This document shows positions 44,001-53,600 of a stretch of 64,000 bases of DNA, piece after piece. Below the pieces are notes generated by a model. The model was not told the DNA's origin, ran no database searches, and worked only from the letters and a program-made list of their open reading frames with translations. How positions within the stretch are numbered: position 1 is the first letter of the stretch; each line of letters begins with the position of its first letter. A program made the position numbers and the translations under genes. This stretch comes from Ancylostoma caninum (lineage: Eukaryota > Nematoda > Chromadorea > Rhabditida > Ancylostomatidae): positions 1,574,501 through 1,638,500 of the forward strand of contig JBAJFG010000615.1 of the NCBI GenBank assembly GCA_037903475.1, in the 5' to 3' direction.

Positions 44001-44386
44001 TGCTTTTCTTGTGCAAATAAGGGAGATCCGGGGTTCGTACTCAGGATATCACAAACGTAACCACGGTCACCAACCCACCGTAAACAGCATTTCAGCTACT
44101 ACTTTCGAAGAATATATCACTTGTTTAGGTCATGAAGAAAATCTGCTCCTAAATCCGTGAAAACCACTAGAAATTATTTTTCTGTGTTCAGAGATTGCCC
44201 GGCGTCGGCACGGTGCGCACGAAAATCATCTGCCCGTCATGTACGGAACTTTGTGGGGAGCAGTTTTGTGAGCCTGAGAGAACCGTTCCACAAAGAATTG
44301 GAGACCGTAGCAAGCATCCGCTTTCCTCATCCATAGCTTTTTTCCTCCTTTACTTCATTGTTTATCTCTCTATATTTCACTGCTAA
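29086..44386 (+). CDS. Leishmanolysin-like (M8) metallopeptidase, copy 3
   Basis: Sister of copy 2. Exons: 29086-29148, 30202-30326, 30996-31103, 34653-34761, 38821-38872, 38960-39077, 39332-39496, 39565-39640, 39796-39945, 41169-41266, 41343-41468, 41879-42047, 43219-43305, 43370-43471, 43899-43991, 44192-44386. They join to 611 codons with no stop. The signal-peptide exon is identical in protein sequence to that of copy 2. Zinc ligands are H222 and H226 in [10 protein letters not shown] and H315 in AHWEKR; the Met-turn is HEAMSA with Met326. Cys residues of the C-terminal exons ([17 protein letters not shown]) and the hydrophobic tail are conserved. Sequons include ENLT and SNGT in exon 2. 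Intron 4 holds a 1.5-kb minisatellite and intron 3 a dead mariner. AATAAA at 44480-44485 is a likely polyadenylation signal. Confidence 0.88.
29196..29426. mobile_element. GCGTGCG palindromic MITE, intron 1 of copy 3
   Basis: The left end GGTAATTTACACTAGCTGCG and the right end CGCACCCAGTATAAATTGC are imperfect inverted repeats, with GTGCGTCAGTCGCGC-type sub-terminal repeats. It occupies the same place as 9681-9913 in copy 2. Confidence 0.7.
29604..29702. repeat. CTT/GTT-rich low-complexity tract
   Basis: About 100 bases of CTT and GTTCTT repeats in intron 1 of copy 3. They encode Ser/Cys or Glu-rich pseudo-peptides on the two strands. The tract lies in a 0.7-kb segment that copy 2 lacks at this place. 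Confidence 0.9.
31469..31664. mobile_element. CCCATGGCATAC-family MITE, degraded, intron 3 of copy 3
   Basis: Starts CCCATGGCATACTTCACAGC and is similar along its length to 60120-60312. The right terminal repeat is eroded (CGTCGCTGTGTTGGTTGCC). Confidence 0.55.
31800..31882 (-). repeat. tRNA-like (pol III box A/B) relic, intron 3 of copy 3
   Basis: On the minus strand TGGTTCAGAGG fits box A and GGTTCGAAACC fits box B, 54 bases apart. A strong ATACTC/GAGTAT hairpin lies between them. No convincing acceptor stem was found. A tRNA-derived SINE relic is the likeliest reading. Confidence 0.35.
33216..34035 (+). pseudogene. Degenerate mariner transposon, intron 3 of copy 3
   Basis: The left end TTGGGTTGGTGCAAAAGT follows a TA and matches the mariner terminal repeat. 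Further along, a frame near 33900-34020 reads [18 protein letters not shown], which corresponds to the mariner transposase segment after the second catalytic Asp region. Earlier parts are in other frames with stops. The right terminal repeat was not located. Confidence 0.6.
36480..38025. repeat. 59-bp minisatellite, about 26 units, intron 4 of copy 3
   Basis: The unit begins GTGCGCCGGCGTCCGAAAGT and recurs every 59 bases (for example at 36963, 37022 and 37081). Variants differ mainly at a few positions (GTC-CGA versus GTC-TAA, GCCTGG versus GCGTGG) and some units are shortened. It explains the long minus-strand frames over 36320-38067. The short intron 4 of copy 2 (16271-17618) lacks it. Confidence 0.97.
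42231..42634. mobile_element. AAAGGCAG-family TIR element, intron 12 of copy 3
   Basis: The left end AAAGGCAGTGTGTCACCTCG is complementary to the right end CGAGGTGACATACTGCCTTT. TTAA lies at both junctions (TTAAAGGCAG and CTGCCTTTAA), consistent with a TTAA target. Copy 2 has the flanks (CTCCTCCTTG and TAACCACAAAGCAATC) joined near 22990-23010. Confidence 0.7.
42869..43070. mobile_element. 202-bp insertion with 8-bp duplication, no visible TIRs, intron 12 of copy 3
   Basis: GTGTTTGT flanks the segment at 42861-42868 and 43071-43078. In copy 2 the same context has a single GTGTTTGT followed directly by GCCTGAAATCC. The insert is A-rich on the + strand and encodes a charged peptide ([20 protein letters not shown]) ending in a stop. 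No inverted repeats were seen. Confidence 0.65.
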
Positions 44387-45419
44387 CTTTTAAAATGTTT
44401 TCAATGTGGACTTTTAAAATGTTTCCAATGTATAAATGCCAGCAATCATTACGTGTTACAAATGTTCATCATAATTTTGAATAAATTCCATGCAAAGAAT
44501 AAATTAGATGTTTTTCCTCTCTCTATTGCGTTCTAGCTGCGTATCCCACTATAGATCGAAATTAACGAAGTTCGTAGGAATTGAACATTGTCTATGCAGA
44601 CGACTTTCGGATTTCTTACATAATTGCATGTGTTTGTTGAGAAGAACACGACTCCTGCTGAGTGGTTCAAGATAAGTAAAACCTTGGATGACAAATCGAA
44701 ACCCTTTAGAAACTCAGGAAAAGAACGATATAAATGCAGAACACCTAAGGATTCATCTGAGGTTCGCTTAAAAGTTCAAATCAAAAATCCATCAGATTTC
44801 CGAAGTCATGCTTCCGACTGCTGAACAGCCTTCGAGCACGCTCCCGTAAAAAAATTCCCATAGAGACCAAGAATTTTCTATAGAATTTATTAGAGAATTC
44901 TACATGCCAGAGAATGCCGAAGCAAGTCAGTTTCTACAATTTCTTCCAGAAATTAGTGGAATTTGGAAAATCCGAGGCCTCTATAGGAGATTTCTGCAAT
45001 ACCTCTCAAAATTTCTGTACTGTGAAACCTCGGCGATGCTATATTTGTGGTGACTCCAAAAGCGCAACGACTAAGGATTTCAAGTATAGGTCTTCGTGTG
45101 ATCTGTGTGTGTCTCATGTGTCAAGACAAGAATTGATGTTATCAATTCTCGAGGAACAGTTAATTTTATCAATACCGCTACATTGTCTGGATCTTTCGTC
45201 ATCGTTATGCTCCATCGAAGTCCAAACGAGAACTGGTCCCCATCACTCCTGCAGGCATTTTTAGCAAATATTGCATGCATTCTGTATGCGAACACTGGTT
45301 TTCTAGAGAATTTTAGCTTCCTTTGGAACTCTCCTTGGAACCAAGGATTGTTGCCTACAGTCGGGTCCGGCAGCCACTGTAAATGGGCTGAGTTGGGGGG
45401 GGGGGGGTCACTCCTGTGA

Positions 45420-45530
45420 AGCCTAAGCTAAGCCTTAGGCTTAGGCTTAAACCCATGCTTAAGCATAGGATTAGGTTTAGGCTTAGCTTAGGCTTAGGCT
45501 TAGGCTTAAGCTAGTGCTTTTACTTAGGCT
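45420..45530. repeat. TTAGGC telomere-like tract
   Basis: Degenerate TTAGGC/GCCTAA repeats in both orientations (CCTTAGGCTTAGGCTTA, GCTTAGGCTTAGGCTTAGGC) meet as an imperfect palindrome inside the left arm of the element. TTAGGC is the nematode telomere repeat. Shorter GCCTAAGCCTAAGCC runs recur in the right arms of all three elements of this family. Confidence 0.6.
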
Positions 45531-46214
45531 TACAAGGTGAAGCCTATGACCTTTTGTAGGGTGCCCCCCCCCACTCCCTTTTCACCCAAATGGGCGCGGG
45601 CGGGCGCCGGCCGCCGCCACCCTCCGGCGCCCCGGTATTAATGAGCTATAAATCATTTTTAGTCCATAGCAGACAGAGTGCAGTGGATATGTTAAGGCTA
45701 TAAAGCAGGGGATCATTTTCACAACTTTCACGTTTTTTCATTTTTCTGATTTTCATGGGGGAAGATTTCTGAATACACAATAAGCAAAACCAACTCTTCC
45801 ATTTTCTGCTATAGTACACTGCTTCGCGAATACAAAAATGGCCGTTATTCTTCTATAGATGGACACACTACTTCAGTTATCTCATCTGAATAATAAAGCT
45901 CATCCAATCCTCAGAAATAATTGAAATCCGTATAAATTGTTCCATATCCATTGCGAAGTAGTTCTACCGCTGTCATTTATCTTTCGTGGAGCAGTTCTTT
46001 ACGGCGGAGTTACTCTCTCCCGGTTTCCCTCAACTTTGAAAAAGTGGTTTTTCACTATATCTTACACTATTACTATTACTTACACTTACACTTATCGTAG
46101 TTTATCTTCGAAATTTATGCAAAACGTTGCCGGATGCCTTCCTGGACTGCCCGAAGGAGATCACGGGGGACGTTCCAAGCAGTGAACCCCAAACACTGCG
46201 ATACTTAACTCTGG

Positions 46215-46286
46215 ATCTCCAACGGAGTGGAACCAGCGATAGGGACAGATTGCAATCTGCCACTCAAACCACTGAGCCATCCGGGC
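46215..46286 (-). repeat. tRNA-like unit 1 in element copy A
   Basis: On the minus strand GCCCGGATGGCTCAGTGG gives box A (TGGCTCAGTGG), a CAGATTGCAATCTG anticodon-like hairpin follows, and GGTTCCACTCC stands at the box B position. The acceptor stem does not pair. This is a pol III promoter-like tRNA relic, not a working tRNA gene. Confidence 0.5.
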
Positions 46287-46360
46287 TACTTTTTATGTTG
46301 GAGTTTGTTAGATAACTGCAGCAGTCATAGGCAGCATACTATATGTATTTGCAAAACGGC

Positions 46361-46432
46361 GCACAGGGCAGGATTCGATCCCCTGACCACCACAACGTCG
46401 ATCATTCGCTCAACCCACTGAGCCATGCGCGC
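46361..46432 (-). repeat. tRNA-like unit 2 in element copy A
   Basis: On the minus strand GCGCGCATGGCTCAGTGGG gives box A and GGATCGAATCC gives box B with one mismatch to consensus. The outer acceptor bases pair partly (GCGCG with TGTGC by G-C and G-U). It is about 75 bases from unit 1, same orientation. Confidence 0.5.
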
Positions 46433-47044
46433 ACGCGATGCAACATACAAATGGTGTCCACTATTACTTACACTTACACTTATCGTAGTTTATCTTCGAA
46501 ATTTAGGTGAAAAGGAGTTGGGTGGGGCCACTCCTGTGAAGCCTAGGCCTAAGCCTTAAACCCATTCTTAAGCATAGGGTTAGGCTTATCTACCCTGTTT
46601 ACTATGGACTAAAATTGTATTTTTCTTCGCTTTCTCCCAAGCTCGAGTGATTTATAGCTCATTAATACCGGGGCGCCGGAGGGTGGCAGCGGCCGGCGCC
46701 TGCCGGCGCACATTTGCAGTGGCTGCCGGACCGGACTGTGGGTGTGTTTTTTTTCGGCTTCAATAGAATTTATCGGAGCAATTTCCATGAAAAGAACAGC
46801 AGTTCAATCAATTGAGCAATTTCTTTGGAATTGCTTTGTTTCGTTAGCATTGCATGCACTTCACGAGAACCCTGCCAGTCTCAAACAGATCAAACTCCAT
46901 TTAAAACTAGTTTGTTCCACAAAAACGAGACTTAGTCGCGATGGGTTGCGGTGTTTTTCGCAGATTTTTATTGTTTTTTTAAAATTTTTTTTTGATTTCG
47001 TAGCACTCTGCGCCACCGCACCGCTTACTCCACAATCCTCGATA

Positions 47045-47135
47045 GCAAACCATCAGGTTTTCTTGATAGTTGGTTAGTTTTCTTGTTGGTTAATATGATA
47101 TATGATCAAAAACTATCAAGAAAACCCTGATTTGC
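47045..47135. repeat. Short hairpin / foldback upstream of copy 4
   Basis: GCAAACCATCAGGTTTTCTT...GATAGTT and the complementary AACTATCAAGAAAACCCTGATTTGC form a stem of about 25 base pairs with few mismatches around a loop of about 40 bases. It could be a tiny MITE or a hairpin RNA precursor; the sequence alone does not decide. Confidence 0.5.
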
Positions 47136-47412
47136 CACTGCAGCGGCGATCCTGGCGCGAGCGGCGCGGGGGTGGTGCGTGCGTTCCATGTTTTATAATC
47201 GTGCCAACGTACCCAGAAAGTAACCCGAATTCCTGGAATCTCCTCGGCCACCACGAAAAGCGTGGACTGAATATCGTCATGAAACCGGTGTAGCTAATAA
47301 AGCACGCGTAATCCTAATGATTAAACAAGACATTCTTTGTTGTTCGACCGCTAGATGATGTTCATCCAAGTTTGCATGAAACTTAGTGCAGAATGAGATT
47401 AAATAAATGAAT

Positions 47413-47631
47413 GGGTAAAATGGAGTTGGGGGGGGGCCACTTGGTATAAGTCGATAATATGACCTGTCCTGCACGTTCAGACTCGTTAGCTGACACGTCC
47501 AGAACGCTCTGACTTGTTAGCTCTCTTAATGTACAGTAGTTACCTGTAATGCAAACAAGTCAGAACGTGCAGGACAGGTCATATCATCAACTTATACCAA
47601 GTGCCCCCCCCCCCCCAACTCCATTTTACCC
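47413..47631. mobile_element. Mutator-type MITE with perfect 9-bp target duplication, just upstream of copy 4
   Basis: The terminal repeats GGGTAAAATGGAGTTGGGGG and complement continue inward through CCACTTGGTATAAGT and ATGACCTGTCCTGCACGTTC, giving arms of about 80 bases. TAAATGAAT is present at 47404-47412 and 47632-47640. Its right end is 53 bases from the start codon of copy 4, so it supplies much of the proximal promoter or 5' untranslated region. Confidence 0.85.
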
Positions 47632-47684
47632 TAAATGAATTTCTGGTGTGGTTCATTCTATCGTTACGTTGTTGTCCAGTGTGG

Positions 47685-50600
47685 ATGTTCACTCGTTCCT
47701 TCATCGCCCACCTGCTTCTCTCACCAGTCTTATCATGCGACTATAAAGTATGCTCAAATGTGTCCATGCGTTATGAGCAAGACTGACACCTTTCAGCCTC
47801 CTTCTGACGAGAACGTAACCATTGCAATAACGGAGTATCCAAGTGATGTTCAACGTGCAAAGCGTGATACACCCTATTGGGATTGGATACGAATAGAGGT
47901 TGAGTACGATGAGACATTCACATCGTAAGTAGTGTTATCTTGTTTTGAACCATTGCTTAATCGTAAGCCTAAGCTCTAGTCGAGGTGAAGAGAAGTCGAG
48001 CTAGAGAAACGCAAGTGGTACTAAACGTTTTCACACATTTCAAGAGGATTTGGGCAAGAAAAATCGATTCCGTCATCACAAGATCCCATACATTCCCTCT
48101 TGTACCTTCCTCCCCCACCCCATTTTCCACTTCATTTCGTCTCAGAACCCTCCTCTTACTTCTTTTTGGCTATCTCGTTTGGTTGCCTCGAAGAGTGGCC
48201 AAAATTCACACCACCCCCACACCTTGCTGTACCAAATATGCACTGGTTTTTACCAGGCCCGTTTGCTACTGATTTTCATGGAAATTTCGCGACCTTATGT
48301 GTGGTTTTTGATCACAAATGCATTTTTCATTCTTTGGTTCTATTCGATCTCTGGAGGCGATAATAATCCATCAAGTACCCTGGCATTTCATGAACATAGA
48401 TATAAAATATCGCAAAACTTCCTAACCAAACCTCAATATTCATAGCAAAATGCCTAATGCAGCTTTTCACAGATTGACCAAAGAGAAGCAAGGGATGCTC
48501 AGAGAGCTTATCACTAACGCTCGAGACTACTTCGAAAGTACAATACAAGTGCAACGACTCACCTCGATTATCTTACCTTCGTAAGTGCTCCAACATCCGT
48601 TTGTAATGGAATTTGTCTACCGCGGAATCATCTTTATTCGAACTAGGAACAACCAAATGTTCATCAGAGAAAAATGTTAGCCTTATAATAAAGGAACAGG
48701 TATCTCGTAAGAAGACAGGGCAGAATCCTGAAGATGAAGAAGAGTTTACGATTCTACATAAGTTTGTGAAAAAAAATCAATTTCAAAGGGGAAGATACAA
48801 ACCTTTAAACAAAAAAAGGGTTTTTTGTATACGAACTGAGATAATCGAAATTGTTCCGGCTTAAATGCTGTTTCCCTTATTACTTCTTTAACCTGTACTT
48901 CCTGCCCAAATATATGCGTATATGGACAGTTGTGGGTGAATTCTTACCTCAACCTGACAACTCGACCCTTTTATTCAACCCCAGCAAAATCGGAGCATTT
49001 CAAAATTGTTTTCTCTTGAGTCCTAATGAACCTCATATTCGTGCTCCTCACAGTCGAGACCCTAGGGTTATGTTGGAATCTCGCAGTTGAAATTTCTCAT
49101 GGGTGCTGTCTTCAAAGAAAAGCCCTGCCTAGGCGCTTATAAGAGCTCAACATGAAAATATATTATTCGCTGGGTTCTTGATGCCGTACCCTTATGGTTA
49201 TTGATTGATCTCCATCACTGGCAATTCTTGAAGGTAAAATATATGTAAATTACTCAGGATCATTTTAGTTTTCGTTTTGTGCACTGTCCTCATGCGAAAA
49301 CTAATCAGTGTAAAAAAATAGATAGTCCTGTATTGATAATGATATAGATATAATCTATTACATGTCCATATGTGACCAGTTAATAATGTTTGAAATAAGT
49401 GAATGAGGTGTAAATAATATGCAAATAGTAATGTCATTTCAAGACAGTGATTACGATATGAGATAACTAGAATTCTAAATTCTAAATGAAGTATAGTTTA
49501 TTTCATTCAACTTGGGAACATACAGCGCTGATACCATTCCGAGACATCTCCTTATACTTGAAGCTCCACACACAGTAGACATGACCGATCAGTACTTAGA
49601 AGGCCAACGCTAACGGCAACGAGAGCTATTCACGACAGCGTTGGAAAGATAGGGATCCCGATCTACTAAACTCATTTACGCTTTTGTTTGCATTCAGTAT
49701 AGAGTGCGCGAGCGAAGCGAGAATCTATGAAATGGGGTTTGGTTTCTGACGTACATCATTGGAATCAGCATGACGAGGACTTCTAGACCGGGCTGATTTC
49801 TATAAACCACGGAACGAAATGAAACGCTGCCTTCAAGTGGTGAATTGTCCTAGCTCATTGGAATAGACTGCAGGCGTAAGTGCTGCTAGTGGTAAATTGG
49901 CCTGCGCATTAGACAAATGGTTTTGTATAGTGATAAAACTTCTACTGAGAGTAAGTACACAAATGAAGAAATGAGCGCGACTTCAAAGTCATAGACATTA
50001 ATTTGAGCCACTAATTAACGTAGAACGATAAACCTTCAGATCGTGTAAATTCGGAGCCCCCCAATACGTCAAAGGCGTCACTCACTGTGAATTCGACTGT
50101 GCGAAACGATGCGGTACTGCGACGGCACCGCCCCATGCCGACTACTTCTCGGTATAATCTTCATCTTTGCTCCTTTAGGCTAAAATTTCGCTCGAAGTAG
50201 TACATTTTTCAGCCGTGCATCTGCACACAAGGGGATTGCCTTACAGAAGACGCAAACTGGGGAGGTTTGCTTCAGCACAAGGATAGGGTCTCCATCATCT
50301 GAGTGACTCGGTTTCAGGAAAGTTGCACAATGCTGACTTTGTCCTCTTTGTTTCACTGGATGGAGATGAGTGTGGGAACTCAACGCTCGCTTTCGCATCA
50401 CATTGCTCACTGGATCGTCTCACAAAAAGGTCTGCACACTGTTGTTCTATCGAAAACACTTATTTTCCAGAGTGATTTCAAGTGAAAGTAGTGGAGCAGT
50501 TATTTCGATATTCCTATCACTGGGAAATTGGACGTTTATGATGTAGCAGTTGAAAATCTATGCAAGTAGAACAAACCGTGTTAAGAAAAACCTGGATCAC

Positions 50601-53600
50601 CCCTAGAAAGACCTCTTGCCTGACGGCAATTTAGACTAGACTCGTGCCTTTCTCGTGCGTGCGACTTTATGATGAATGAAGGGACGACACGTACTTCTAA
50701 AGTAGCCTTCATGCAAATTATATCGGCGTCGCGGCTATAAGCCGAAGTCGAGCGGAGTCTTCTTTCATAGCTCCCGAGATGTTCGTGAGAAAGAAAAACT
50801 GCCGCAGCTGAATGCGTGAGACGCACGATGCATCAATGTAATGTGGACTGTCCTATATGTAGTACGTACTTCCTTCAGTTATCAGTCGAAACAGCTACAG
50901 GGCAATTTATACCGGAAGAGTGCGACTGACGCGCGTGCGTCCTTATGATGAAGGATAGGACCCAGTCGCATCGTAGTCGCAGCCCAGACTCGTTTACGCT
51001 ATTTTCGAAGTGATTCTGATGAAGACCAGTCAAAGTGGGAATGCAAATTCTAAATGGAGAGAACGCGCGGCCGCCGTGACGGCGTAAACGCGCGCGCTTG
51101 GGCTGCATTGCGATGCGACTGGGCCCTATTCTCACATAGACGCACGCGCGTCAGTCGCACACATGCAGTATAAAAGGCTCTACTAACACCCATTAGCACC
51201 CAATAGCTAGGCAGTAGAATAAATTTACAATCCACGAGGTTCAATATCTAGTAAACATGTAACAAAAGCATGAATTACTTGAGCAATTCGTGCTCATGCT
51301 CATGAATACATAGCAGCAGATAGTCCTGTAATTTCCTTTTGTGTTGCTTCCCGATATTCAAACTACTACCCGTTCGGATGAATTAGCTTTTCCTCAACAG
51401 CGAGGATGCGCGAAAACATCGACGCAATGACTAATTGCTCCGACATAACCGAGTTACCCAGTGTAGAGAATAGAGGTGATAAAAGGAAAAAAGTTATGCC
51501 AGAAAGAATCCAAAATTACTAATAACTATCAGTTCATAAACTGTGAGGGGAGTGACAAATCGTCGTTCCAGTGGCAGGGTAAGTGGGAACCTTCTCATTT
51601 ACGCGTGAAGTTGGTCGCTACGGTTCATGATAGCTCCGCGGATATCACTTTCACCCTCAAATTCAGTACAACCGTAGCAAGACTAAAAGCTTCCTTCAAC
51701 TAGAGTGTAGGGAACCTTTGTTGCGACGCCTCTCGACAAAAGCAACAAGGGATAAACCTTTAAAAAGCTAATTTTAGCAAGGAGTAAACCCATATTTCAA
51801 CAACTTCACCACCGCTGAAAGTCTCGCTGTTCAGACCGGTCGCCGGCTATGTGAACATTTGTCCACACTTGTTTAATAAAATCAAAGTTAACGAGCTGTC
51901 GCAGTGGGAGGCCACAATCAAACATGAGCTTATACACGCTTTCGTATTCTCAACAACTCTCTACGCAAGATACAAACCAGCAAAAGGCCGCGCAAGAAGG
52001 TGAGCATTCACATTCACAACATTGATTACATTCTTATAAATTCTCTGTTTCCAAATTCCAGGGTAGGAAGCGTAGTCCTAGTGCCTGGAGTAATTGAAAA
52101 AGTCAAACGCCCGAACTGGGAGACTGCATATGGCGAAGTTAGTTCTATACGTCACAAATTTTGGGAACTTTTTTTTTCTTAGTCTCTCTCAACATCTCAG
52201 GGGAAAGTGGAGACTTATCTGTGCGCTCGGAACTTTTACGATTTACGACTTAGGGCAGTTTTGAAAAATTTACGATCTACGATTTACGAAAATCAAATTT
52301 CTTGCTTCGCACATCCCTGCTCTGGACCTACTTCCCATATACATACAGTCGGGTCTGGAAGCCACTGCAAATGGGCGCCGACCCTCCGGCGCCCCGGTAT
52401 TAATGAGCTCTAAATTACTCGAGCTTGGGAGAAAGCGAAGAAAAATACAATTTTAGTCCATAGCAGACAGAGTGCAGTGGATATGTTAAGGCTATAAAAC
52501 AGGGGACCATTTTCACAACTTTCACGTTTTTTTTTTTCATTTTTGTGATTTTCATGGGGAAAGATTTCTGAACACACAATAAGCGAATCCAACTCTTCCA
52601 TTTTCTGCCATAATACACTGCTTCGCGAATACAAAAATGGCCGTTATTCTTCTATAGATGGACACAGTACTTCAGTTATCCCATCTGAATAATAAAGCTC
52701 ATCCAATTTGTGATCCTCAGAAATAATAAAAATCCGTATAAATTGTTCCATATCCATTGCGAAGTAGTTCTACCGCTGTCATTTATCTCTCGTGGAGTAG
52801 CCCTTTACGACGGAGTTACTCGGCTTCCCTCAACTTTGAAAAAGTGGTTTTTCACTATTACTTGCACTATTACTATTACTAACACTTACACTCATCGTAG
52901 TTTATCTTCGAAAGAGTTTTCCACTATTACTTACACTTACACTTATCGTAGTTTATCTTCGAAATTTATGCAAAACGTTGCCGGATGCCTTCCTGGACTA
53001 CCCGAAGGAGATCACGGGGGACGTTCCAAGCAGTGAACCCCAAACACTGCGATACTTAACTCTGGATCTCCAACGGAGTGGAACCAGCGATAGGGACAGA
53101 TTGCAATCTGCCACTCAAACCACTGAGCCATCCGGGCTACTTTTTATGTTGGAGTTTGTTAGATAACTGCAGCAGTCGCAGTCGGCATACTATATGTATT
53201 TGCAAAACGGGGGCACAGGTCAGGATTCGATCCCCTGACCGCCACAACGTCGATCATTCGCTCAACCCACTGAGCTATGCGCGCACGCGATGCGACATAC
53301 AAATAGTGTCCAATCTTACTTACACTTACACTTGTCGTAGTTTATCTTAGAAATTTAGGTGAAAAGGGAGTTGGGTGGGGCCACTCCTGTGAAGCCTAAG
53401 CCTAAGCCTTAAACCCATTCTTAAGCATAGGGTTAGGCTTATCTACCCTGTCTACTATGGACTAAAATTGTATTTTTCTTCGCTTTCTCCCAAGCTCGAG
53501 TGATTTATAGCTCATTAATAGCGGGGCGCCGGAGGGTGGCGGCGGCCGGCGCCCGCCGGCGCCCATTTGCAGTGGCTGCCGGACCGGACTGTAAATAGTC

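Larger units (their letters stand above)
28680..45345 (+). repeat. Tandem duplication unit B (peptidase copy 3 with flanks)
   Basis: Counterpart of the unit at about 9179-27490. It includes the upstream flank with TCTCTTGGATTCTCCAACAC, the signal-peptide exon, all 16 exons and the downstream flank. End points are approximate. Confidence 0.75.
45358..46738. mobile_element. TA-flanked long-TIR element with two tRNA-like units, copy A
   Basis: The ends are CAGTCGGGTCCGGCAGCCAC at left and its near-complement at right. TA stands before the left end; TG, probably a mutated TA, follows the right end. Sub-terminal arms (CTCATTAATACCGGGGCGCC and complement) extend the inverted repeat to over 100 bases, interrupted here by extra foldback and TTAGGC-like sequence in the left arm. 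The CAGT start and TA target fit Tc1/mariner. There is no transposase. It lies between copies 3 and 4. Confidence 0.8.
52346..53591. mobile_element. TA-flanked long-TIR element with two tRNA-like units, copy B (intron 8 of copy 4)
   Basis: The ends are CAGTCGGGTCTGGAAGCCAC and CAGTGGCTGCCGGACCGGAC-TG, with TA on both sides (52344-52345 and 53592-53593). Inverted arms of about 120 bases reach the TTTTAGTCCATA motif. Between them are the same central blocks as copies A and C. Confidence 0.85.

Noticed and set aside
44624..45295. Open frames downstream of copy 3 (44624-44824, 44914-45264, and 45295-45080 on the minus strand)
   Set aside because: The duplicated counterpart after copy 2 has stops in the two + frames, and the minus frame shows no coding-like conservation. 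Probably 3' flank.
46127..46315. 62-codon frame conserved in three places (46127, 52978, 62481)
   Set aside because: Conservation comes from the repeated long-TIR element. The frame runs antisense through a tRNA-like unit and has no start context or domain.
47635..47924. Start of copy 4 at the upstream ATG 47635 with one unspliced exon
   Set aside because: It lacks a clean signal peptide. The ATG at 47685 gives an exon matching exon 1 of copies 2 and 3 in length, phase and hydrophobic content.
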